Shown in pieces: positions 1 through 6,430 of a DNA stretch of 19,676 nt; position 1 is the stretch's first letter; the number at the start of each line of letters is the position of its first letter. This stretch comes from JAFALX01 sp036378495 (GTDB lineage: Bacteria > Chloroflexota > Dormibacteria > Aeolococcales > Aeolococcaceae): positions 1-19,676 of the forward strand of contig DASUWI010000036.1 of the NCBI GenBank assembly GCA_036378495.1, read 5' to 3'. The notes beneath the pieces are model-generated. The model was given only the letters and a program-made list of their open reading frames with translations. It had not been told where the DNA came from and made no database searches. Made by a program: the position numbers and the translations under genes.

Positions 1-348
1 CAGGTGCAAGCGCTGATGAGCGTGCTCGAGGGGTACAGCAACTTCGTGATGCATCGCGTGGGGCGCAAGCATCTGCAGCGCGCGGACGACCTCGAGGCCG
101 CGATGCACCGCCGGCGGGACCAGCGCACGCTCGTCGAGCGCTTGATCATGGCGCTCACCGGGCTGGAGCTGAAGATGCGGCAGTACGAGATCGGCGAGCA
201 GTTCTGCGAGGGTGTCGTCGAGCGCTCGGACCAGGCGACGCTCAACCGCGTCTGGGAGAGCGCCGAGATGATGCCGTCGATGGCGGAGCTGAAAAACCCG
301 GATCGCTGGCTCGCCCGTATCCGGTCGAAGCCGCTGCTCACGGGATGA
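1..348 (+). CDS. C-terminal part of a DUF2342 / F420-associated zinc-dependent hydrolase (5' truncated by window)
   Basis: The frame is open from the first base, so this is the tail of a longer gene; 115 residues are visible before the TGA at 346-348. The segment with LMSVLEGYSNFVMHRVG is typical of the DUF2342 'coenzyme F420 biosynthesis-associated' zincin-like family. The HExxH zinc site of that family would lie upstream, outside the window, and the Glu of the EGY motif seen here is a plausible third metal ligand. The rest is helical and charged, as expected for the family C-terminus. Substrate and role are not known for this family. It is common in Actinobacteria and some Chloroflexota, which is one reason for the lineage guess. 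The 89 bases that follow, up to the next gene, hold nothing I recognise. Family assignment is by motif only. Confidence 0.75.
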   Translation, partial: QVQALMSVLEGYSNFVMHRVGRKHLQRADDLEAAMHRRRDQRTLVERLIMALTGLELKMRQYEIGEQFCEGVVERSDQATLNRVWESAEMMPSMAELKNPDRWLARIRSKPLLTG

Positions 349-437
349 GTTCGAACGCCGCCACGTGACGCGGGCGGACCGCTGAGAAATGACGCCCGTC
401 GAGCGTAGCGAGCGTGCGCAGGCCGAGTCGCTCGACG

Positions 438-1841
438 ATGGCGACCAGTGATGCGTCGACCCATGACCCGGTGACCAGCGTGCGCATCGGCGCCGGCCAG
501 GGCTTCTACGGCGATACGGCCGACGGCGCCGTCGATGTCGCCCGCCACGGCGACGTGCGCTACATCTGTTTCGACGCGCTCGCGGAGCTGACGATGGCGA
601 TCCTGCAGAAGGACCGCATGCGCAATCCCGAGGGCGGATACACACGCGACCTGCCCGTGTTCATGCGGCGGCTGCTGCCGCTCGCGCGCGAGTCCGGCAT
701 CCGTCTCATCACCAACGCCGGCGGCATGAACCCGCTCGGTGCGGCGGCCGCGGTGCGCGCCGTTGCACGCGAGCTCGGCATGGGCGACCTCCGTGTCGGC
801 GTCGTGACCGGCGACGATCTCACGTCGCGTCTCGATGAGCTGACGGCTGCCGGCGCGGCCTTGCGCAACGCGGACACCGGCGAGGCGTTCGAGACGGTGC
901 GTTCGAGAGTCGTCTTCGCCGTCGCGTATCTCGGCGCCGCGCCCATCGTCGAGGCGCTGGCGCGCGGCGCCGACGTGGTGGTCACCGGGCGCGTCGCCGA
1001 CGCGTCGCTGTTCGTGGCGCCGATGGTCCACGAGCTTGGGTGGACGTTCGACGACTATGACCGGATTGCCGCGGGCGTCGTGCTCGGTCATCTCATGGAG
1101 TGCAGCGGCCAGGCCACGGGCGGCAACTACAGCGGCGATTGGTGGAACGTCCCGGACCTCGATCGCGTTGGATACCCCGTGTGCGAGATGCGCGCCGACG
1201 GCTCAGCACTCCTCACCAAGCCCGCGGGGACGGGAGGTCGAGTGACGGTCGACACCGTGAAGGAGCAGTTGCTCTACGAGGTGCTCGACCCGCGCTCCTA
1301 TCTCAACCCGGACGTGGTGGCCGATTTCACCTCGGTGCGCCTCGATGACGTGGCCCCCGACACGGTTCTGGTGAGCGGCGTGCGTGGCGCTCCGCGGCCG
1401 CAGACGCTCAAGCTGATCGCCGGATACCTCGACGGATGGATGGGCACCGCGATGCTCGGCTACTCCTGGCCCGACGCCGAGGCCAAGGCGCGCCGCGCCG
1501 CCGAGCTCATCGACCGGCTGGCGCACCGCGCCGGGCTCGAGCCGCTGGAGACGCTGGTCGAGGTGGTGGGCATCGACAGCCTGCATGGCGACGCGGCGCC
1601 GCCGCAGGACGCCAACGAGGTGACGCTTCGCGTCGCCGCGCGCTTCGCCACCGAGGAGGAGGCGGCGCGCTTCCCGCGCGTGGCGATGCCGCTGGCGCTC
1701 AACGGCCCGCCGTTCATCGGCGGCGCCGGTGGTCCGGGGGGTCCGAGAGCGCTGCTCGGAGTGTGGCCCGCCGCGATCGCGCGCGAGCTGGTCGAGCCCG
1801 GGGTGACGGTCGACGTCCGGCCGGCAGGCGCGGCATCGTGA
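438..1841 (+). CDS. AtuA-like DUF1446 protein, large subunit
   Basis: A 467-residue protein of the DUF1446 / acyclic terpene utilisation AtuA family. Typical family features are the N-terminal RIGAGQGFYGD segment, the DALAEL segment that follows, the glycine-rich NAGGMNP, the VTGRVADASLF stretch and the C-terminal GGAGGPGG stretch. AtuA belongs to a Pseudomonas pathway for citronellol/geraniol breakdown, but its reaction is not firmly established, and most actinobacterial homologues have no known substrate. I chose ATG at 438; an in-frame GTG at 414 would add eight unremarkable residues, and neither has a strong ribosome-binding site. The stop overlaps the next gene's GTG by four bases (GTGA), so the two are almost certainly cotranslated. 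In many homologues both parts form one chain of about 600 residues; here it is split. Confidence 0.8.
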   Translation: MATSDASTHDPVTSVRIGAGQGFYGDTADGAVDVARHGDVRYICFDALAELTMAILQKDRMRNPEGGYTRDLPVFMRRLLPLARESGIRLITNAGGMNPLGAAAAVRAVARELGMGDLRVGVVTGDDLTSRLDELTAAGAALRNADTGEAFETVRSRVVFAVAYLGAAPIVEALARGADVVVTGRVADASLFVAPMVHELGWTFDDYDRIAAGVVLGHLMECSGQATGGNYSGDWWNVPDLDRVGYPVCEMRADGSALLTKPAGTGGRVTVDTVKEQLLYEVLDPRSYLNPDVVADFTSVRLDDVAPDTVLVSGVRGAPRPQTLKLIAGYLDGWMGTAMLGYSWPDAEAKARRAAELIDRLAHRAGLEPLETLVEVVGIDSLHGDAAPPQDANEVTLRVAARFATEEEAARFPRVAMPLALNGPPFIGGAGGPGGPRALLGVWPAAIARELVEPGVTVDVRPAGAAS

Positions 1842-2257
1842 GCGCACGCGTCCGCCTCGCCGACATCGCACAGGCCCGAAGCGGTGACAAGGGCGACCTC
1901 GCCAACGTCGCCCTCTTCGCACCCACGGATGCGATGTACGAGGCGTTCCGGCGGGAGGTCACCCGCGATCGGGTGCGGCAGCACTTCGGTCGCTTCGTGA
2001 AGGGCGAGGTCGATCGCTACGAGGTGCCCAACGTGCGCGCGCTCAACTTCGTGCTGCACCAAGCGCTCGACGGCGGTGCCGCGCGCTCGCTGCGCAGCGA
2101 TCCGCTGGGAAAGTCCTACGGCTCGCTGCTGCTGCGCATGGAGATCGACGTCGACGAGGGCGAATTGGCCGGTATGGGGAAGGACTTGGGGGCCCCGAGT
2201 GGCCCTAAATTCGGGCCAGCACCTCACGGCGCCGACGGGCGAAGTCCTCGTCCGTGA
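1838..2257 (+). CDS. AtuA-like small subunit (C-terminal ferredoxin-fold-like domain as a separate protein)
   Basis: A 139-residue protein starting at the GTG that overlaps the preceding stop codon (GTGA). The N-terminal half contains ADIAQARSGDKGD, the signature of the small domain that is often fused to the C-terminus of AtuA/DUF1446 proteins; RYEVPNVRALNFVLHQAL and a DPLGKSYG segment follow, also as in that domain. The recognisable domain ends near residue 108. The last 30 or so residues are Gly/Pro-rich, poorly conserved in appearance, and overlap the 3' end of the convergent minus-strand gene by 53 bases. This protein probably works as a complex with the large subunit encoded just upstream. 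An alternative is that an earlier stop was lost and the tail is non-functional readthrough. Confidence 0.75.
   Translation: MSARVRLADIAQARSGDKGDLANVALFAPTDAMYEAFRREVTRDRVRQHFGRFVKGEVDRYEVPNVRALNFVLHQALDGGAARSLRSDPLGKSYGSLLLRMEIDVDEGELAGMGKDLGAPSGPKFGPAPHGADGRSPRP
2200..2218. terminator. inverted repeat in the overlap of two convergent genes
   Basis: TGGCCC, a 7-base loop (TAAATTC), then GGGCCA form a perfect 6-bp stem spanning the stop codon of the minus-strand gene. There is no T-run on either side, so this is only a weak candidate for a bidirectional terminator. It might instead act as an RNA 3'-end hairpin for the two colliding transcripts. Confidence 0.3.
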
Positions 2258-2795
2258 TGCCTCCCTCGGTGCGCAGTGTCTTGAGCCGGCGGATCTCGCC
2301 GAGCAGGTCGAGCAGTGGGGCGTCGGCGCGGGGGAGGCTCCAGCGCTCGGTCTCGCGCAGCATGCGCCGCCGCGACCACGCCGGAGCGGTGGCGATGTGG
2401 ATCGCCTTGACCGATGCGTACGGGATGCCCAACACTTCGATCTCGTCAAGGGCGGGGCTCACGAGAGGCAGAGTCATTCCGTACCGGCGCCGTTCGGGCT
2501 CACTCCCCAGGAGGCCGTTGACCACCTCACCGTCCCAGAAATGTATGGCCACCGCGCTCATATGCGAGCGATCGAGGTCGGCCTCCAGCTCCACCCGCTG
2601 GAGCAGCACGTTCTTCACCGACGACACCGGCACGATTGCGGCGCGGCTGCCCGAGATCGAGTCCGGCAGCCGCAGCGTGAAGTCGGGGTCGTCGAGGTCG
2701 ATGGAGCGCGTGAGCCCGACGAGCACCTCGCCGTCCTTGAAGCGGACGACCACGCGCCGCTCTGGCAACTCCCCGTACACGGGAGTGGAGTCCAT
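2205..2795 (-). CDS. protein with two tandem DUF6982-like domains and a C-terminal SHOCT domain
   Basis: 196 residues. Residues 13-67 and 81-136 look like two copies of the same small domain: each has an aromatic beta-strand leading into a (K/W)DGEV motif (FKDGEVLVGL; FWDGEVVNGL), then a strand ending TL.LP, then a V..SVK or Y.SVK strand. The first copy resembles DUF6982, a small beta-rich domain of unknown function. Residues 161-196 match the SHOCT pattern (leucine-rich helix, EGGIT-DEDF, then a basic helix), usually a short oligomerisation tail. There are no membrane segments or catalytic residues, so it is probably cytoplasmic. The start is ATG at 2795 with AGGAG upstream on the minus strand, though at a long spacing of 12 bases. 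It converges on the AtuA small subunit and is divergent from the sigma gene. The function is unknown. Confidence 0.7.
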   Translation of the reverse strand: MDSTPVYGELPERRVVVRFKDGEVLVGLTRSIDLDDPDFTLRLPDSISGSRAAIVPVSSVKNVLLQRVELEADLDRSHMSAVAIHFWDGEVVNGLLGSEPERRRYGMTLPLVSPALDEIEVLGIPYASVKAIHIATAPAWSRRRMLRETERWSLPRADAPLLDLLGEIRRLKTLRTEGGITDEDFARRRREVLARI

Positions 2796-2859
2796 GACCC
2801 CGCTCTTCTCCTGCTGCTCAGCGTCCTGCCAGTCCCTTCCCACGCCGCCCGTCCCTTCC

Positions 2860-2885
2860 GGAACGTCCTGCTGCGTACGACGCTT
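2860..2885 (+). promoter_or_regulatory. possible ECF-type promoter for the sigma-factor gene
   Basis: GGAAC at 2860-2864 is followed, after 16 bases, by CGCTT at 2881-2885. This resembles the GGAAC/CGTC architecture used by many ECF sigma factors and would fit autoregulation of the downstream sigma gene. The -10 part deviates from consensus, and a GGAAC is not rare, so this is tentative. A small inverted repeat, CTTGC-GTT-GCAAG, lies just downstream at 2899-2911. Confidence 0.2.
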
Positions 2886-2972
2886 CCCGCTACGAAAACT
2901 TGCGTTGCAAGACGGCAGCATGCGTGCGACAGCGCTGCAGCGCAGGTTACAAACGTGGTGAACTACCAGCAA

Positions 2973-3809
2973 ATGCGTCAACCAGCGCAAACTGACGCCG
3001 AGCCTCCGTCTGACGGCGCCGCGCCCGCACCCGCCGCGGCGGTGCCGAGCGACGTCAACCTGGTCAAGGCGTACCTCGACGGGGACGCCGGTGCGTTCGA
3101 TACGCTGTTCAGCCGGTACCACGCGAGAGTCCGCGCCGTGGCCATGCGCTACGTCGGCGACGAGCATGCGGCCGAGGACCTGGTGCAGGAGACCTTCCTC
3201 AATGTCATCCGCGCGCTGACGCGCGTCGACGCCAGCTTCAACTTCGGCGCCTGGATCCACCGCATCGCCGTCAACATCTGTCAGGACGAGCTGCGCCGCC
3301 GCGGCCGCCGGGCGGCGCACGTCGACACGAGCAGCAACGACCCCGAGGACGCGCTGCTGCGCATCGCGGACAGCGACCGGCACAACAGCCCGGAGGACGC
3401 GCTCGAGGCGACACACCTCCGTCACCTCGTGTGGGAGGTGGCGAAGAAGCTGCCGGAGCGCCAGCGCATGGTGCTCACCCTGCGCGAGCTGCAGGGCCTG
3501 TCCTACGCGTCGATCGCCCACGTCATGGGCATCAGCGACGCGGCCGTGGAGACGCTGCTGCACCGCGCGCGCAAACGGTTCAAGGAGGAGTACCTCCTGC
3601 TCGAGAGCCCGACGGAGGAGCGGCCCGCGTGCACCTCGCTTGCATACCTGCTCACCACGGTCGGCCGCGCCAACCTGCGGCCGGACCAGCGCAAGCTGGT
3701 GGTCGAGCACCTCGAGGAATGCCAGCTGTGTCAGGCGCAGTTCATGCCCGATGGCACAGGCGCCGGCGCTCCCGACGGCGAGCCCGCGCTCTCACGGACC
3801 ACCCGCTGA
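2973..3809 (+). CDS. ECF-type RNA polymerase sigma factor with C-terminal zinc-finger (anti-sigma-like) domain
   Basis: 278 residues from ATG 2973, chosen because a GGTGA Shine-Dalgarno-like element sits 11 bases upstream; in-frame GTGs at 2955 and 2958 are alternatives. Residues 1-28 are an Ala/Pro-rich leader. Region sigma-2 is at about 37-110, with the EDLVQETFLNV and FGAWIHRIAVN motifs. Region sigma-4 is at about 155-207, with LPERQRMVLTLRELQGLSY and the helix-turn-helix IAHVMGISDAAVETLLHRAR. After sigma-4, residues 220-256 look like a zf-HC2 domain: a Cys at 220 and the H-x3-C-x2-C motif at H246, C250, C253, the signature normally found in separate zinc-binding anti-sigma factors. Such a fused tail could act as an internal inhibitor or redox sensor; this is inference. 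Glycerate kinase begins 11 bases downstream, probably on the same transcript. Confidence 0.85.
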   Translation: MRQPAQTDAEPPSDGAAPAPAAAVPSDVNLVKAYLDGDAGAFDTLFSRYHARVRAVAMRYVGDEHAAEDLVQETFLNVIRALTRVDASFNFGAWIHRIAVNICQDELRRRGRRAAHVDTSSNDPEDALLRIADSDRHNSPEDALEATHLRHLVWEVAKKLPERQRMVLTLRELQGLSYASIAHVMGISDAAVETLLHRARKRFKEEYLLLESPTEERPACTSLAYLLTTVGRANLRPDQRKLVVEHLEECQLCQAQFMPDGTGAGAPDGEPALSRTTR

Positions 3810-3820
3810 GCCCACGCCGG

Positions 3821-4966
3821 GTGCGCGTCGTCTGCGCGCCCAACGCGTTCAAGGGATCGATCACCGCGGGCGACGCGGCCGCGGCGATGGCGCGCGGTGT
3901 GGTCGAAGCCGGCGCCCTGGCGACGGTGGTCCCCGTGGCGGACGGCGGCGACGGCACGCTGGACGTGTTGCTGGCGAGCGATCCGGGGTCCCGAGTCATC
4001 ACCGTGCACGCGAGCGGACCGCTGGGGGATCCGGCGGTCGCGCGCCTGGGGATCCTGAACCTGGGTCGCGCCCGCGACGCGACGGCAGTCGTCGAGATGG
4101 CGGAGGCGTCGGGCCTGCGCCTGCTGCGCCCGGACCGGCTCGACCCTCTGCACGCAACCTCGCGCGGCACCGGCGGGATGATCCGTGTCGCGCTCGGCCA
4201 GAGGGTGACGCGGATCATCGTCGCCGTCGGTGGCAGCGCGAGCAGCGACGGGGGCGCGGGTGCGCTGCAGGCGCTCGGCGTGCGGCTGCTGGACGCTGAG
4301 GGACGCGACATCGGCCCGGGCGGCGCGGCCCTTCGCGCGCTCGAGTCGATCGACATGAGCGGGCTGGACCCACGGCTCCAGGGCGTGCGCATGGAGGTGG
4401 CCGTCGACGTGCGCACGCCGTTGCTCGGCGAGGAGGGCGCCGCGCGCGTGTTCGGGCCACAGAAGGGAGCGAGCCCCGACGATATCGCCGTCCTCGAGGC
4501 CGGCCTGACGCGCCTTGCCGCGATCGCAGAGCGAGACTGCGGCGCGGCCGGGCTGGCGGCGGCGCGGGGCGCCGGCGCCGCAGGCGGGCTCGCATTCGGG
4601 CTTGGGCTCCTGGGGGCGACGCTCGTCGCCGGCGCGCCGCTCGTGTGCGACCTTGTGCACCTGGACCGCGCCATCGCCGGGGCCGGCCTGGTGCTCACCG
4701 GCGAGGGCAGGCTTGACGCGCAGACCGCGATGGGCAAGGCGCCCAGCGAGGTGGCTCGCCGCGCAGCCGCGGCCGGGGTGCCATGCGTCGCCATCGCGGG
4801 CACGGTGGAGGCGCGTCTCCCCGAGCTGTTCAGCGACGCCGTCGCGCTCGATCACCTCGCGCCCACCACCGCGGGGCGCGACATCGCGGCTGCGCTGCTC
4901 GTCCGCGCCGCGGCCCACGTGGTGCGCAGCTACGGAGTAGGCTCGCGAGCGGGTATCAACCTGTGA
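3821..4966 (+). CDS. glxK: glycerate kinase (GlxK/GarK family)
   Basis: A 381-residue protein, normal length for the type-1 glycerate kinase family, which phosphorylates D-glycerate (usually to 2-phosphoglycerate) with ATP and feeds photorespiration-like or glyoxylate salvage routes into glycolysis. Family motifs are in order: APNAFKGSITA near residue 6, the DGGDGT loop at 41-46, VGGSASSDGGAGALQALG in the middle, DVRTPLLG and FGPQKGA, and GEGRLDAQTAMGKAP near the C-terminus. The start is GTG at 3821, giving the N-terminal strand VRVVCAPNAFKGS directly; the long in-frame region before it is Arg-rich shadow coding and overlaps the sigma gene. The 11-base gap from the sigma gene suggests cotranscription. 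Whether the symbol should be glxK or garK cannot be settled from sequence alone. Confidence 0.9.
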   Translation: MRVVCAPNAFKGSITAGDAAAAMARGVVEAGALATVVPVADGGDGTLDVLLASDPGSRVITVHASGPLGDPAVARLGILNLGRARDATAVVEMAEASGLRLLRPDRLDPLHATSRGTGGMIRVALGQRVTRIIVAVGGSASSDGGAGALQALGVRLLDAEGRDIGPGGAALRALESIDMSGLDPRLQGVRMEVAVDVRTPLLGEEGAARVFGPQKGASPDDIAVLEAGLTRLAAIAERDCGAAGLAAARGAGAAGGLAFGLGLLGATLVAGAPLVCDLVHLDRAIAGAGLVLTGEGRLDAQTAMGKAPSEVARRAAAAGVPCVAIAGTVEARLPELFSDAVALDHLAPTTAGRDIAAALLVRAAAHVVRSYGVGSRAGINL

Positions 4967-4982
4967 CATGGGAGGGTCATTC

Positions 4983-5375
4983 ATGGGCGCGCTCACCGAT
5001 GCCAAGGCGTACGCCACGGTGGCGGTTTCCGACATGCAGCGGGCGACGGCGTTCTACCGCGACACGCTCGGGCTGAGCGTGGTGCAGGCGATCCCCGGGA
5101 TCGTCACCACGTTCGAATGCGGTGGAACCAGGGTCGAGGTCTATCAGTCGCAGTTCGCGGGCACCAACCAGGCGACGGGAATCACGTTCGAGGTGGCCGA
5201 CCTCGACGGCGCCATGGCCGCCCTGCGTCAACAGGGCGTGGTGTTCGAGGAGTACGACCAGCCTGAGTTCAAGACCATCGACGGTGTCGCCGAAACGGAG
5301 GACGTGCGCAGCTCGTGGCTCAAGGATCCCGACGGCAACGTGCTCTCGCTGATCGAGTTCAGTAGACCGGGGTGA
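4983..5375 (+). CDS. VOC / glyoxalase-bleomycin resistance fold protein
   Basis: 130 residues with the vicinal-oxygen-chelate pattern: an N-terminal VAVSDMQRATAFYRDTLGLSV half-module, a central strand with VEVYQSQFAGTN, and the typical closing LKDPDGNVLSLIEF. Members bind a metal between two beta-alpha-beta-beta-beta modules and include glyoxalases, dioxygenases and drug-binding proteins; the reaction cannot be predicted here. The start is ATG 4983, preceded by GGAGGG with a 6-base spacer; the ATG at 4968 overlaps this Shine-Dalgarno site and is less likely. It begins 16 bases after glycerate kinase and may be the last gene of that operon. Its last 17 bases overlap the 3' end of the convergent ilvE gene. 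Confidence 0.85.
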   Translation: MGALTDAKAYATVAVSDMQRATAFYRDTLGLSVVQAIPGIVTTFECGGTRVEVYQSQFAGTNQATGITFEVADLDGAMAALRQQGVVFEEYDQPEFKTIDGVAETEDVRSSWLKDPDGNVLSLIEFSRPG

Positions 5376-6315
5376 GCCACTCCGCGTACTTGGCGCTGCG
5401 CCCCTTCATGGCGTCCAGGTAGAGCTCCTGCAGCCGGTTCGTCAGCGGGCCGGGCTCGCCGTCACCGACGGAGCGCCGGTCGATCTCGACGATGGGCGCC
5501 ACCTGCGCGGCCGTGCCCACCATGAACACCTCGTCGGCGAGGTAGAGCTCGCTGCGGTCGATCGAGCGCTCAACCACGTCCATCCCCATCTCCTCGCGGG
5601 CAAGGTGCATCACGCAGTCGCGGGTGATGCCCTCGAGGATGTTGTCCGACGACGCCGGTGTTGAGATGACTCCGCGGCGGACGACGAAGATGTTCTCGCC
5701 GCTGCCCTCGCTGACGTGGCCGTCGTGGGTGAGCATGATCGCCTCGTCGAAGCCGCCCTCGAGGGCCTCGCTCTTGGCTAGGGCCGCGTTGATGTAGAGG
5801 CCGGTGCACTTGGTGCGAACCGGCGCCATCGTGTCGTCGATGCGGCGCCACGACGAGACCATGCAACGGATGCCCCCGGTGCCGATGTAGTCGCCCAGCG
5901 GCAGGGTGACGATGCCGAGCGAGTCGGGGACGTCGTGGATCTTCACCCCGATCGATTCCTGGGACTTGAAGCAGATGGGCCGGACGTACGCATCCTGGCG
6001 GAACGCGTTGCGCCGCAGCAGCTCGTTGGTGATTGCGCAGAGCTCGTCGACGTCGATGCGGCGGTGCATCTGCAGCGCGTGCGCATTGTCGTGGAGGCGC
6101 TGGTAATGGTCCGCCATGCGAACGGTGTAGAGCTGCTCGCGATCCGCGTTCCAGTAGGCCCGGATGCCCTCGAACACCCCGGTGCCGTAGTGCAGCGCGT
6201 GGGTGAGCAGCCCGAGTTTGGCGTCGGCATATCGCGTGAACTCGCCCTCGAACCAGACCCACGACGTGTCCAAGCGGAAGGCCGTCTGCTGGGGAACCCT
6301 TGCTGTCTGGACCAT
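5359..6315 (-). CDS. ilvE: branched-chain amino acid aminotransferase (class IV, PLP-dependent)
   Basis: A 318-residue class-IV aminotransferase of the IlvE type, catalysing the last step of Leu, Ile and Val synthesis (and the first step of their breakdown) with 2-oxoglutarate/glutamate. Diagnostic segments are HALHYGTGVFEGIRAY (about 39-54), Lys169 as the likely PLP Schiff-base lysine just before TGLYINAALAK, GFDEAIML, and VSEGSGENIF around Glu203, ending with DEVFMVGTAAQV. The start is ATG 6315; a GGGAGGT on the minus strand lies 15 bases upstream, a rather long spacing, and is part of the inverted repeat shared with pckA. Upstream in-frame extension is Arg/Ser-rich and unlike the family. 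It is divergent from pckA and convergent with the VOC gene. Confidence 0.93.
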   Translation of the reverse strand: MVQTARVPQQTAFRLDTSWVWFEGEFTRYADAKLGLLTHALHYGTGVFEGIRAYWNADREQLYTVRMADHYQRLHDNAHALQMHRRIDVDELCAITNELLRRNAFRQDAYVRPICFKSQESIGVKIHDVPDSLGIVTLPLGDYIGTGGIRCMVSSWRRIDDTMAPVRTKCTGLYINAALAKSEALEGGFDEAIMLTHDGHVSEGSGENIFVVRRGVISTPASSDNILEGITRDCVMHLAREEMGMDVVERSIDRSELYLADEVFMVGTAAQVAPIVEIDRRSVGDGEPGPLTNRLQELYLDAMKGRSAKYAEWLTPVY

Positions 6316-6330
6316 TGCACGTCCAAGCGT

Positions 6331-6349
6331 ACCTCCCAGCCGGGGAGGT
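6331..6349. promoter_or_regulatory. perfect inverted repeat between ilvE and pckA carrying a Shine-Dalgarno-like sequence on both strands
   Basis: ACCTCCC, a 5-base loop AGCCG, then GGGAGGT form a 7-bp perfect stem. Because the arm GGGAGGT is itself a near-ideal ribosome-binding site, each strand presents one: on the plus strand it lies 9 bases before an in-frame ATG at 6359, and on the minus strand 15 bases before ilvE. In RNA the hairpin would pair the Shine-Dalgarno with its complement. It could alternatively be a protein operator. Confidence 0.4.
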
Positions 6350-6430
6350 ATGCTCACGATGCGTTCAAGCCTGGCCCGGGCACTTCGCGCCGGGGCGCTC
6401 GAGGGTCGACGAGCCAGGGATGGAGAAGCC

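Noticed and set aside
2076..2957. N-terminal extension of the sigma-factor frame
   Set aside because: This part runs antisense to the DUF6982-like gene and does not look like sigma region 1; region 2 begins soon after the ATG at 2973.
2796..3710. N-terminal extension of the minus-strand DUF6982/SHOCT gene to about 500 residues
   Set aside because: The extra region is antisense to the sigma factor and its intergenic region, and has a biased composition; the ATG at 2795 with AGGAG upstream gives a domain-complete protein.
3731..5035. A 434-codon minus-strand frame opposite glycerate kinase
   Set aside because: It is antisense to an intact family member, with shadow-like composition and no motif.
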